Below are positions 12,619 to 26,500 of a DNA stretch of 64,000 bases, piece by piece. The translations under genes and the position numbers were made by a program. The notes below the pieces were generated by a model. The model made no database searches. It saw only the letters and a list, made by a program, of their open reading frames with translations, and had not been told where the DNA came from. The stretch's first letter is position 1. The number at the start of each line of letters is the position of its first letter. The stretch is from Sarcophilus harrisii (taxonomy: Eukaryota > Chordata > Mammalia > Dasyuromorphia > Dasyuridae): NCBI RefSeq assembly GCF_902635505.1, contig NC_045427.1, forward strand, positions 58,864,539 to 58,928,538. Reading direction: 5' to 3'.

Positions 12619-13148
12619 TTAATATACTAACTCCTGGTTAGGTTCAGTGCCATAAAGCTCAGCTAACATTTTGAACCTGGGCCCCCAGTCATTCAAGAAG
12701 TCATAGTCAACATCTGAATCTGAGGAATCTGTGACGAGGCTGCTGAGTGACTCAGCAATGGACTCGGCTCCTTCATAGCCATAGATGTGGAGTGTGTCGT
12801 AGGGGGGCCCACCACCATCATGATCCGCCTCTTCCTTCTTCACCTCGATCATAACGGCCATCTCCCCAGTTACAGCCTGGGGCTGAGCAGGTCTGGGAGG
12901 TTTCTGGATCTGAGCATAGAGGGAAGGCCGTGCATCTAGGGCAGGCCTGGGTGGCTTCCCTCCCGGAGGCTTCCCACTGCCCTTGCAGGCTGAGTTGAGC
13001 ACAGATACATCATAGCTGTTGGTATCCATCTCCCCACCACCTTCCTCATCATAGGTGACCAGCTGCTCATGAATTTCTGCTACGTTCTTGCCTTGGGCTC
13101 TGTCCTGTTTCCTCAACCGCCGGCGGAGGACAATTAGTATCGTGATCA
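12619..13148 (-). CDS. CDH5: CDH5 exon 12 (coding part): end of membrane span and cytoplasmic tail
   Basis: 530 nt, residues 616-791 and a TAA stop at 12619-12621. The acceptor is TTTTACTTACAG. After ITILIVL and the basic stop-transfer RRRLRKQ, the juxtamembrane p120-catenin region contains HEQLVTYDEEGGGEMD (642-657). The distal beta-catenin/plakoglobin region contains SLSSLVTDSSDSDVDYDFL (749-767) and RFKMLAELYG. Tyrosines equivalent to human Tyr645, 658, 685 and 731 are kept at 648, 661, 693 and 738. Between the two regions the sequence KPPGGKPPRP makes the tail five residues longer than human, apparently through a small in-frame duplication. Confidence 0.97.
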
Positions 13149-16100
13149 CTGTAAGTAAAACATATTTATGTCAGCTCTTTCTGACTACTCAATCAATCAA
13201 TCAATATTTACAAAGTGCCTACTATGCTAATCATTGTGCTAAACACTTGGGATATAAAAGAGACAAAAAAGTTTCTTCCCTCAAGAGCTTCCAGTCTAAT
13301 GATAATATACATTCATAACTACATCAGTCAATTGTGTCAAAAATCATACAGTGTTAGAACTGGAAAGGTCTTTAGATTGTGGGAACAAAGAACGTTTCAA
13401 TTTTCTATGAGTTCTGTTTTGAATCCTCCTATTTCTAATATCCTGGGTTCTGTGTTTTAAGATTCTTGCTAACTATAATAATAATAATAATAGCTAGGAT
13501 TTATGTAGTGCTTCAAGGTTTACAAAGTTATATAACTGGAGACAATCTAGGTCAATCTCCTCATTTTATAGATGAGGAAACAAGATATTAGATTTAAGAG
13601 GACTGGGAAGGGCTTTCTGTAGCAGGTGGGATTTTAGCTGGGACTTGAAGGAATCTAGGAGGCAGAGATGGGAAAGGAAGGTGTTCTAGGCATAAGGAAC
13701 AGCCAGCAAAAATACCCAGAGCTGCCATTTTGAATTTTGTTAGTTGCACTGACTGGGAGTTAGGCTTCAATCCTTCCTTTGCCACTTACAAATTCCATGA
13801 CTTGGGGCCAATTCCTTCATGTCACTGACCCTTATTTAACTCTTCTAAAATGGGCATAATAATCCTTGCTTGACAGTCTCCAGACAATTTTTGGTCCCCA
13901 ATACAAAAGGCTCTCCTAGAAGAGACTATTAAAAACCTTAAAAGAGAACTAGAAGAAAAATGGGGAAAGAAAAGAGAAGCTATGCAAGAGAGTACAGAAA
14001 AGACATATAACTCACTAAAAGAAAAATTTGACAAAGTGGAAAAAGAAAAGAACTCTCTGAAATGTGAACTGGAAAAGGTAAAAAACTCCCAAGAAGTGCA
14101 GGGAAACAGAATTTGTGAATTGGAGAAAGAAAATAACTCCTAAAAAAAAATTAGTGAAATAATAATCCCTGCTCCTGGGCTAGACCTGTAGTTTACACTA
14201 CAGAGAATAAATAATGTTAGATATGATCATCTAATTTAACGGTTTTATTTTAAAGATGAGAGAATTGAGGCTCAGGGAGAAGTAAATTATGAAGGGTCAC
14301 AAGGGAAGTTAGTGGTAAAGCCATGTCAGGAATGTGGATATCTTGATTCCCTTTCAAGGTCTGAAAAATCATGTCATATACTTCTTGGTTACTCAAAACC
14401 CCACCCCTCTCTACTCTCTACTCCACATAAAGACCCTACTTTATGAGGTCAAGACTCTCACACTTACCAACAATGGTGAGGATGCACAGAAAGATGGCTA
14501 CAAGGGCCTGGATGCTCACTCCAACCTGTTTGGCTGGTTCTTCACAGAATGTGGGTTCCCCATGGTCATTGCATTTGCAGACTGTGATGACAAGGGTGGT
14601 GGTACCTGTAAGACTGGGTTTCCCATTGTCAGAAATTACTACAGGAAGATAGTGAACCTTGGCTCTCTCACGATCAAATTGACCATATTTCACCGTGATG
14701 TTGGCTGAATTGTCTGAAAGGTAAAGCACATCTGGGTAAGGTCACAGGACCCACCTGCTAATAAACTGGGAGTCTGGTGCAAAATTGTTGTGAGTCCATC
14801 ACATGATCTACAGATTTCCAAAGAAGTTAGGGATCATCTTGTTCAATCTCTTATTTTATATAGAAGACTGAGTCCCAGAGAGGCCAGAGTTATGTAGGGA
14901 GTAAATGGTAGAACTGGGACTCAAGTGAGAGAATATTTGTAAAGTGATTAGCATAGTGGCTGGCTGGCATAGTAGGTTCTTAAAAATGCTTCCCTTTTCT
15001 TTCTTCTATTTCCTTTTCCCTTTCTATTTCCTTTTCTTTTTATCTTTCCCCTTCCTCTCCTTTTCCTTCCCTTTATCCTCTCTCTCCCTTCTTTTCACTT
15101 TTCAATTTTTTTTCCCTTCTCAAACTCAAATCTTTCTATTACAGATCCAACATTCTTTCAGTTATACTTTGAGTTTTCAGCCTCTAAAATTACACCCGGT
15201 TTATTACATTAGTTTCGTAACCATATGTTTTACATTTGGAAATGACTAAATGATCTTTAAGTGTTCTCACAGATCTGAGTTCACATCTTGCTTTAAATCT
15301 TACAGTAGCTATGTGACCTTGGTAAGTCACTTATTTAATCTCTCCCAACCTTAGTTTCCTCATCTGTAAAACAGACATAATGATAGCACTATGCTACAGG
15401 GTCATCATGAAAATTAAATGAGATAACATATATAAAACACTTTGAAATCCTTAAAACATTTTATACATCTGAGATATTATTATTCCTAAAATTTCTTCCA
15501 GTTGTAAGTCCTAAGGTATAAAAGAGCTTGGCCTGTTAATCTCGACTGTACTTTCTCCTTTTAAATTGAGTTGGAAAACTAGGTTTTGTGTGAGACAGTA
15601 TGGTAGACTTGGAACTAGAGACTTAGATTCAAATTCTGACTATTTTCAATTGTATGATATTGTGCAAATAACTTAACCTTTCTCTGCTATATTTTCCTTC
15701 TCTCTGAAGTAGGAACAATAATATTTGTAGTACATGGCAAGCTGACATATATTTAAATACCTACTATGTGCCAGGCACTTTGCTAAGTGCTGAGGATACA
15801 AAAAGAGGCAAAAGCTAGTCCCTGGTTGTAAGAAACTCACAGTTTAAAGGAGACCATATGTAAACAACTCTGTGTGAATAGGCTATAGAAAGGATAAATT
15901 AGAGAAAACCAACAGAAAGAATATATTAGCATTAAGGAGGATCAGAGATAGTTTCTTATAAAAGGGAGGACTCTAGTTAGGACTGTAAACCAGGGACTTG
16001 GATGGAGATGAGGAGGGAGAAAGTTCCAGACATGAGGGATGGACAGTGAAATTGGGAGATGGGATGTCTTGTGCAAGGACCACAAGGGGGTCAATGTCAC

Positions 16101-17545
16101 CACATGGAGATGAGTAAGGAGTAAGAAGATGGGAAAGGTAGGAAGAGGGCACGTTATAGAAAAGTTCTTAAAAGACAGCATTTTATATTTGGTTTTAGAG
16201 ATAATAGGGAGCCACTGGAATATATTAAATAGGGGGGTGACATGGTTCTACCATAAGCCTGAAAGAGGGAGTTGATGGAATTGTTAGAAAGAATGGGAAA
16301 TGCTTCAAAAATTTTGAGGTGTAGAATTGTAGCATTATTATAAGCATCATACAACAAGAATTTTCATAGAGATACAATACCTCGATTTTCTGTCAGGGTG
16401 AAATTGCTGTCCTCTCTACTCAGGGAGTATTTAAACTTTACATCCCGTGGAGTTATATCCTTGTCTGTAGCCAAGATCCTTGTGACCAACTGTGGTGATT
16501 GAAAAGAAGGAAATGATGAATTAGTCTTGAATGTAATAGAGTAGTGAACTGGGTACATAAATGTGATTTCTCAGTAATGGAAAATGAAGCATCTATGGCC
16601 ACAGCTCAAATGGCCACATGTGTATGGTACCATGTATCTCTCTGAGAACTCCTATACATAGGAACAAGTACAATCCCCAGGCAAATTTTAGGATTTGTTG
16701 CTGTTGTTGAATTGAGTTCAAAACATTGAGGGATCTTTACCTAGAAAAATCCTATATTTATAGGTCTTCCACTTTACTCATCCCCTTGCACATAAATAAA
16801 TTTGCATTTAAAGATTAGGTCATTTGTCCAGATCAGGCATTTTGTGGGTCAGTGTGGGCAAGTTCAGAAGGGAAAAGGAAGTTCCTAGTTGAACCTCTTT
16901 AACTGTTACCTTTAAAGGCTTGTGGGTTTCTATGCCTTGAGAGCAACTTTGAGAAGAAACTAGTTACCCCAATCATTCTGTGTGCTGGGTTGAGCAATTT
17001 ATAGTGAGAGAGAATGGTAATGTTGCCTCTGGGGATTTTTCAGATTTCTTAGCTTTTTAATAAATGTCAATTTTGTGCCTAAGCCTGGTGGCTATCTTAG
17101 TGGTACTGAAAACAAATAAGTCACCAAAGCAAATAAAGAGTGAAAACAAATGGGAGCTATTTATTCTTTTGAACTGTTGCATTTGTTATCAGCCAAGAGT
17201 GCCATGTGTCTTGGATATGTAGATATGGGGGCTGTCTGCTGTCCATTCACTTTAATTCATGGGATGTCAGGGTGGGAGAAATCTTAAAATATTCTACTCA
17301 ACTCATTCTTGAATGAAAGAAAAGCATTATGTGTCCCAGGCACTATGCTAAGGGCTAGGGATATAAATTCAAAAATGAGATAATTGCTGCTTTTGAGGGG
17401 TTTATATTTTAATATATAACATATAGGAGCATTTTGTCTAAGAAAGGGAGTTATTTCAGAACTCACAAAGGATCAAGAAAACTGCCCTTTCCAGAGGAAA
17501 TGGTCATGTTGATCTGATATACTTCCCACAGAAAGAAGGAGAAAT

Positions 17546-17591
<46 letters not shown>

Positions 17592-20500
17592 GAAAATGGG
17601 GAAAAGGGGAGAGAGGGTAGTTGCATTGGGGTCAGGGTCAAGGTGAAAAATGAAGATTCCCAGAGATTGTCAAGTCAAGTGGCTCAGTTTTTCTAGGTAT
17701 GATCTCTGGAAGGGAGCTTAGAACCTAGAATTCAGAGCTTAGAATGTTAGAACCCAGAAGACAGAATGTTAAAGTTGAAAGATAAATGTCAGATCTGGAA
17801 AGGACCTTGGAACATAGAAAGCCAGACCTAGAAAGAACTTCAGAGACATCTAGTATGTCTCATTTTGTATGTAAAGTTGAGGTGATTGGGATTGACAGGC
17901 TGGAGCAGGAATGGCATCCTGGCATATATTTGAAGAGCAAAGCTAGCTGTGTCAGAGAAGGGAGATACAAAGGAGACTACCGACATCATGAAGCAGAAAA
18001 CTCAGGCTGAGAGAAATCTCAATAAAAGGCCTGATCTTTTCCCAACACTTCCTTGTAGTAGAGATCTTTGTACTATAATGTACTGTACTATAACATACTA
18101 TACTATAACATAACATAATATAATGTAACATGATGTAACATAATATATAATCCTATAATATCCTATAATATAATGCAATACTATACTATAATATAATAAT
18201 ACTATAATATAATCTTATTATATATATCCTATAAATTAATAATCTTAATAAAATTCTGTAATATGGTCTCATGTTATATTATTCAAATATTTCTGGTAAG
18301 CTGAAGCTTGCCTCAACCACAAAAATGCCAGGGGTTTGCTAGAGATAGATTTAAAAAAAAAAACTTTTCCCTAAACATTAGGAATTTTCTTAAGTAGGGG
18401 CTCAAAATGCTTGTGATTGACTTCATAACTTTTCATCTAAATTAACTGCCTAAAAATGGAAGATGAAGGAACTATGTGGACCCAAGGGGGCATTATGGTG
18501 TGTCCTAGGCCAAAAACAAGCTAATTATTTCAGCAGGGGTACATATAGATAAAAAAAATAGAATCCTATAGTCATGAATTGAAATTGAAAGACTTGAGTA
18601 CTGATCCTTGCTCCTAACCATCTGTGTTACTGGGGCAAGATTTGACCTCTTCTGGGCATCAGTGTGCTTATCTGCTGAATGAAGAAGTTAGAAGAGATGT
18701 TCCTTTTAATTTACATCTTGTGTGATGTGACTCTACTTCCCACTTGAGTGTAAGCATGCTCCTCCCCCAAACCTGTGGTTCCCTTAGGATGATAATGGCT
18801 GGGAACTCTCCAGGGTACTCACTGTTCCAGGGGCAGCATTTTCACACACTCTGGCATCATTAGGTTGTGCAATCTCTGGGGCATTGTCATTCTCATCTAG
18901 GATTTCCACATGAACTTGAACAATGGATTCTTGGCCAGTGGGGTAGTTCCCTGGGAAAGGAAATGATGAGAATACCCTTAAATCATACCTCCTTCATTGG
19001 TACTTATGACTATTGACTCAAGGGAGTCAGACCTAGAGAATAACATTCCACAGAGATATCATCATGATCTGAGATTCATTTATGTAAGGGCCCATAACTT
19101 ATTCTTTCATCTGTCACCATGGCCAAATGGGCTTGAGTGAATCTTGGATTGGGAAACCAGGAGTCCTGATTTCTAGCCCTACCTCTGTCAATAACCAACT
19201 TTGTGGTATTTAACAAATTAACTCCTCTTGTGAAGTCTTAGTTGCCTTATCTGTAACTTCTCATCTGAAATTAAACCTTGAGAAATACAATTCCCTGTCC
19301 ATCTGGGACTTGAATCCAGATTTTCTGACAAGTCCCACATCATTACCACACAACAATGAGCAAAGAACAAGCACTCAATAAATGCTTGTTGGTTGCCTAT
19401 CTGTGCCATCTGCACAGTCTTTGGTTGACTTTTCTCCTTTCTTTACCAAAAAGAAATGTGAGTGTTAAGTCTTACCCCCAGCTTTTATCAGAAAGAGGTA
19501 AACAGAGAAGAAGAAGGAGGGAGCCCCAGAAGGGACACCCATCTTGACATCTTACCACGAGTATCCATCTCTTTGGCCTCAACAGTCAAATTATACCAAG
19601 GGTAGATTTCACGGTCCAATTCCTTAACATTGGAAATGTAACCCTGCTTGGAGATTCTGAAAAATTGTCCTTTATCGCTGGTCTTCCGGATGGAGTACCT
19701 ATATTATGGGAGAAGAGATATCTCCTAGCATATTTTTCTTACTCTATATATGTATATATAAAGCAACTGAGCTTAAATAAAGGTAAATGACTTTTCCCAA
19801 GAACACATAGCTACTAATTAAGCAGGGACAAGTCAGGTTATCATTGCATATTAATGACATTTGAGATTTTGCTCTTTTGTGTGGGGACTATAATTATTCT
19901 GCTTATGGGGGAGAAATAGTATATTAAAAAGAGCTCTGGTTTGTGGGTCACAAGATAGGTTATAAACTAACTTTGTGACCATGGACATGTCTTTCCTTCA
20001 TTTTGAGATTCACTTCTCTTTTTTCATTAGGTCATTTACTAGTTGACTAACCATGGGCAGAATTACTTCCCAAAAGACAAGTTGTTTTAGCCTCAGTTTA
20101 CTCTTCTACAAAATGGGAATTAAAAATATTTACACTTTGCAATTCACAAGGTAGTTCTGAGGAAAACACTTTCTAAACTTTTGTTGTTCAGTTTTATCTT
20201 ATTCTTTCTTACCTCATTTGGGATTTCCTTGATAGAGATACTAGAGTGGCTTACCATTTCCTTCTCCAGCTCATTTTATAGATGAGGAAACTGAGGCAAA
20301 CACAGTTAAGTGATTTGCCCAGGGTCACATAGCTAGTTACCACCTAACCTTCAGGTACTATAGAAATGTGAGCAGGAGCAATCTGGTACACGTTTAACAA
20401 ATGTTCCCTTGAAAAACAAGAGTACGAATGACACACTTTGATGTTTATTCTTCACTAACAGTTTCTTAAGTCTAGGCAATCAACAAAATAATATATCAAG

Positions 20501-23500
20501 CCCCGATTTGTAGAGTTTTCTGATTTCTGAAGTGTTAAGTGCTTCTACTGAAAATTTAACAATCTCCTTATGATCTGAATCCATCATATCCCTGGATGCA
20601 AGTTATCATTATTGTTTGATTCCTGAAGGCTTGGGATAAAGATGATGGAATGGGGGCCTGTCTATTGTGTGGGGCAAACAGTGAGGGGTCCTGGGAAATG
20701 AGGAGGGAGCCTGAGGTCTCTGGCAGTTAAAGGTAAGGAAGTTACAAGGTGAGAAAGAAAGGGAAAATGGATCAAATTAGAGAGCATTAGACTTGGAATC
20801 AATTCTAGGTTTGATTCTCAGTTCTGCTGTTGATGACTTGTGTGCTCTCAGATTCCTCATCTGTAAATGAGATGGTTGGGCCAGGTAGCCTCTAAAGCCT
20901 TCTCAGTTCCAACATTTCATGTTTCATGTGTATGTTTGGCATTTTAAGTCTTTCATCCTCTGACTTCTAGACTCTCTAGGCTTATACATTATTGCCCCTC
21001 ACATGATTTATATTCTAGCCAAACTGATCTCCTTTGCTGCTTCTTGGAAAACATTTCATTTCCTGCGTTCCTGCCTTTGCTCAGGTTGTATCCAATGCCC
21101 AGAAATATTCTCCTCCTGAACTTCCACTTCTTGGAATCCCTTGAATTCTTTAGGACTTAGCATAAGATTCATTTATGTAAGGGCCTGGCTGTGTAACTCT
21201 AGGCAGGTCCATTTGGTTCAGCCTAGTCCAAATCCTAATCCAATATCCCCAAATCTAATCCTAACCCTGGTCACAGACTATGTCATCATATAGTACTGCC
21301 CCAACACTCTTTTAAATGAATGCTTTTTGGTCCCATGGGAACCCAAACAAGAGAATGTGGGTAGATTAGTGTAACCAGGGACTGTTTGATTTCTGATTTT
21401 GTATTCCCAATCTCTAGAACATAGTAGATGCTTAATAAAACTGTTTGATGATTGATGATCCATCAACCAAGCAAACTGAAGCTTGCCTCAACCACAAAAA
21501 TGCCAGGGGTTTGCTAGAGATAGATTTAAAAAAAAAAACTTTTCCCTAAACATTAGGAATTTTCTTAAGTAGGGGCTCAAAATGCTTGTGATTGACTTCA
21601 TAACTTTTCATCTAAATTAACTGCCTAAAAATGGAAGATGAAGGAACTATGTGGACCCAAGGGGGCATTCGTGTACTTCTTAGTGCCCCTCCTCAGTCTC
21701 TTCCTATCTCTGTGTATTTATTTTGACTATATTTTGCATTTATTTATCTGTGAACATATTTTAACTCCCTGGCAGAAGGTAAGCTACTGTAGGGCAGGAG
21801 CTGTCTTACTTTAAGTCTTGGTATTTTTAGCACCTAGCACAGTGCTTGAGCACATCAAATTACTACTTAAGATATGTTTGGCGGATCTATTCACTGAACA
21901 ACTAACTCTTCCATCTCTAACATCCTGTGAGACTATTGGAAAGGATCATGCAAGGGACCAGATTTCAATATCCTCCCAAACCCACAGAAACCAGTTCCAT
22001 CTTACTCAATGTTCCGTTGAGCTGCATCAGGGTCCCTGGCTAACACTGAGCCAATTAAGGGTTTCTTTTGATTTTCCATCAGTTTGAAGTGATAGAAACG
22101 TTGAGAGAAGACTGGTGGCTCATCTACATCAGTGACATTGATATGAACAACAGCCAGGTTCTTTGAGAGACCGTGGTTCAGGTAGTGAAGGCTAATTGTT
22201 GGGTCTGTTGCCTCGATGGTGAAGCTATATTCTTTGATGTGCTCATAATCCAGGGCCTAGGAAAGAGAAGGGAACACTTGGAAATACCCATGAATTCAGA
22301 GCTGGGAGATCTGGATCGTGGCCAGGGGAAAGTTGCCTTTCTTTTTTTTTTGGATCTGTTTTTTCATGTGTAAAATGGAAATGGTAATAATCTCTGCTCT
22401 GCCCACCTCTGTGAGGAAAAAATCCAATTTGAGTCATGGGGGATTGAGATATTAATAGTTTGCATGTGAAAATCACTCAAATGGATTTGAATTCTCATTG
22501 ATCCATGGAGATAGAGACCTCAAAATTAAATCAATATAGTCACAATTGCTTACATAGGACAGCAAGAGCCTCTTCTGCCCATTGTTTTGGTCCTAATTAC
22601 TTATGCTCCATACATCTGACCCATCCCTCAAGATTTGGGCCATATTTTACCTTGTACAGAAAACCTTCCTAGGTCATCCAAGCTCAGACATCACTCTCCC
22701 AGAAAAGGAACCCTCATAGGCATTTTCCATCCATTCCTTTGTATTGTTAGGCAGGATGTCAGAAGGATAGGATCTGTCCACACTTATAAGGGGAATGAAG
22801 AATGTTCTTGGCACATGTGTTTATCCTGTCTTCTCAACTAGTTTCTGTACTTCCTGAGGCCTTAAACTTCCCTATCATGGCCCACACATTGGGTGTTGAT
22901 TGATGACTGGTGGACTGATATACCTCCAGCAAAGTGGGTAGGTTTATGAGATTTGGGGTTGGGATTACCAAAGAAAACAAATTAATTCCTTCTTCTACTC
23001 TACCTCGGTACTTTAGTCTTGGTTGCTGAAGTTGGTGGGGTTACTATGGAAGCATTTCTAAATCCATCAGAAAAAATAGATTTTCAGATTTGGAAGGGAT
23101 GTCATCCCTCTAATAATAATAGCTAGAATTTACGTTATGCTTTAAAATTTGCAAATCACTTTACAAATATGATCTGTTCATTCTCACAACAACCTGGGAG
23201 GTAGACTCTATTATTATTTCCTCATTTTACAAAAAGGAAACTGAGGGAGGTGTCATATGCCCTTTCTGCTTCACCTCCATATATGCCAGGTACCTTCATG
23301 GGCTTGATGATGCCTTGGTTCCTGGAAGCATCGAGCTCAATGACAAAGGTGTCCCTGTATTCTCCCTGGACAATGCTGTACTTGGTCATCCGGTTCTGGG
23401 GCTCATCAGGGTCTTCGACTGTCAGGGATCCCAGGGAGCTTCCAACTCGGATATCTTCAGGAACCACAAATTTATAATTTGCTGCTCACAAAAGAAACAT

Positions 23501-26500
23501 TAGCGAGAGTTTGGTTAATGAGCTGTGCCTCTTAATTTACATTAATTAGATAGATCATTACTTTGCAGGGAATCTGGATGAATTATGTCCCAGACAACAA
23601 AGTCACATAGCTTTAATGGTATAAGTAATCCCTGTTTACAGGTCCCCAGCACTGTTTTCTTGCACCATAAAGTACTGGGCAAAATTTATACATCTCTCTT
23701 GTCTTGGCTTGTTTTCTTTACTAATAAGAGCTGTATAGATGATGGCACCAGTATTCTAACTAGTCCCACTGTATCATCCTTGGTATTCCTCAGGTCTTCT
23801 AAGAAAAGAAACTTTTTGAAGGCTGGCATTATTCTATTTTTGTCTTTGTATATCTAGAATTTATCGTAGTTCCTAACACATAGCAGGTCCTGCTAATGCT
23901 TGTTGCTTGGTTGATGGATCATCAATCATCAAACAGTTTTATTAAGCATTTACTATGTTCTAGGGATTGGGAATACAAAATCAGAAATCAAACAGTCCCT
24001 GGTTACACTAATCTACCCACATTCTCTTGTTTGGGTTCCCATGGGACCAAAAAGCATTCATTTAAAAGAGTGTTGGGGCAGTAGCATATGATGACATAGT
24101 CTGTGACCAGGGTTAGGATTGGATTTGGGGATATTGGATTAGGATTTGGACTAGGCTGAACCAAATGGACCTGCCTAGAGTTACACAGCCAGGAAGTTTC
24201 TGAGGCTGGATTTTGACTGAGGTCTTCCTGGCTCTAGGCCCAGCGCTCTATTCACTGATCCTAGCCTAGTCCAAGGCTAGAGTTCTGTCAAGGGCTGGGG
24301 TTAGGATCAAGTCCTCTAGAAGAAAAGTGAAGTCTGGGATGGGAATTTGGGAAATAGACTAAGACAGCTCACCTTCCCTCTCTGTCAGGAAAGAACATAG
24401 CCTTAGAGTGAGATAGGAGCTTATTAGGACGCAGAATGTATATGGTTTCTGAGAACTAAAAACAGACTGGATAAAACTTCCTCAGCCTTGGCTAAATAAA
24501 GTTCAATTTAGGGTGTCCTGTTTGAGTAAAATAAACACTATGTAGCCCACCTTCTTTCCATCCTCTTCCTTCCAACCCTTATCCCATTCTTGTTTCTCCA
24601 AATATCAACTCACTTTCAGTGAAGACTGGAAAGTTGTCATTGATGTCACTCAGAGTGATGACTACTGTGGCTGTGCTGGACTCCCCACGGAGCCCTGGTC
24701 CATCCTTGGCTTCTACCACTATCTCATACTTTGACTGCTTTTCTCGATCCAGGTTATTCACAGCTGTGAAGATGGTACCTAGATGTGGTAAGGAAGAGGG
24801 AGGCGGGGAAAGGTGCAGGAGAAATAGGAGTTAAATAGTGACCTCCATTCCTTTTAATAACAAAATATGTTTTTAGAACATTGGTTAAATATTTCCTGTT
24901 CCACTGTCTACACTACCTTTCTTTCCTTCTTCCCCTCCCTATGCACCTTCTCTCTATATATTTTTATTTTTTTATATATATATTTTTTTCCTATTAGAAT
25001 GTAAACTTTTGAGGACAGGGACTATCTTTCCTTATATTTGTACATACATTCCCAACTTAGTAAAATGACTAGTCGGTAACAAAAGCTTACTAAGTGCTTG
25101 TTGACTGACTTTATATCAGCCCATGGGCTTTCCCAAATTAGCCAGTATTGTCCAAGTTCTCTTTGCCTCGTTGTGCCATCTTGCGCAAACCATTCCCCGT
25201 TGTATAAAGTAAAGGAAACATGAAAACCTCTAAAGTCTCTTTAAGGCCCTTTAATTTATGATATTTTATGTCTCAAAGTCTCTTCCTGTAGTAACTTTCT
25301 ATGCTTCAAGTTATTCCATTCCATATCCAGGGCTTGTTAAACTTTTTCTACTCATGATCTCTTTTGTCTGAGATGTGACCATGGGTATATATGCATACAA
25401 AGTATGTATACAAGTTAACCATTTATTGATAACAAATCATAATTTTGCAACTCTCACATTCAATTTTGAGACCACATATGGGGCTGTGAACCACAGTTTA
25501 AGAAGCTGGGTCTACTTTTAGCTCTTGTATTCCATGTTTCTTGCATTAATCCACCTTTTAAGGTCACTTTTAGTTCTAACATTCTATGATATTTGGAAGA
25601 ATGTCAATCAGTTAGCCAACAAATATGTATTAAGTGCCTACTGTATGTCAAGTATGAGGGATACAAAAGAAGGACCAAAAACAGTGTCACTGTAATAATC
25701 TTTCTGTAAAGGCAACAAAGGTGACTTCAGTAATGAGAATGGATTGTTTAACAGACACGTGAACATGTCTTGGAAATCATTCCCCAGGAGAAGCTCCACA
25801 ATGCTGTCACTGCTTCAGACAAATGCAGATAATTCTTTGGAGCGATTTTGGCTTGTAACATGGGTATGAAAGGAACTTCCATAATCTTGGCCTAAGGTAT
25901 ATTCTTTCCATCTTGGCTGTACACAAGTCACTAAGAGCGATATCTGCTATCTGAACCTCCATATTCCATGGGTCTGTGATTTTGTTCATATTGGGACCTC
26001 ATGTAAAAATTTCTAAGAACCATTCTGGTTCTAATGTTCTAGAACTGTGGACACTTACTCTGCTGCCACAGATCCCAGCACCTCCATGCCTTAGAGGCTG
26101 GCTTATTTAGTCCTTGGGTGATGAGCCTTTCTGAAGGCTCTGAAGGTCATTCCCGGAGTAGAATTCTGAGTAGTGGCAGTATGGTAGAATTTGCATGTTA
26201 TCTCTCAAGGAAACTTCTTTATGTAGAAGCTGCTTGAGGGCAGGGGACTGTTCATTATCCTTTCCCCCTAACTCCTATTACTATGACTGGTATATAGTGG
26301 GCACTTAATTATATTCTTTTTTGAATATATAATATATTCTTTTGAATACTTGCTGTTGAATGAATAATCTATCTCCTGTTTGAAAAACAAAACCCCCAAC
26401 AACAACAAAAGCACAACTACTTTCTGGACACCTGGAATTTCTAACTGGGAACACATACGCCATCTTATCCATGAGAATAATGGGAGGGGAGGGCAGTTAA

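Larger units (their letters stand above)
16490..18822 (-). other. CDH5 intron 9
   Basis: Repeat-poor from 16490 to about 17300. It then has an old dispersed repeat (17310-17420), (TG)20 at 17549-17588, a degenerate minisatellite (17690-17840), an AT-rich tandem array (18065-18260), the source copy of the 194-bp duplication (18301-18494) and a SINE/MIR-like piece (about 18570-18720). Confidence 0.75.

Noticed and set aside
21278-24084. Two matching frames (about 60 residues, MDHQSSNSFIKHLL...) suggesting a duplicated gene
   Set aside because: They are the two arms of the 291-bp inverted repeat; the frame lies in repeat-derived sequence with no domain, and the shared translation follows from the DNA duplication.
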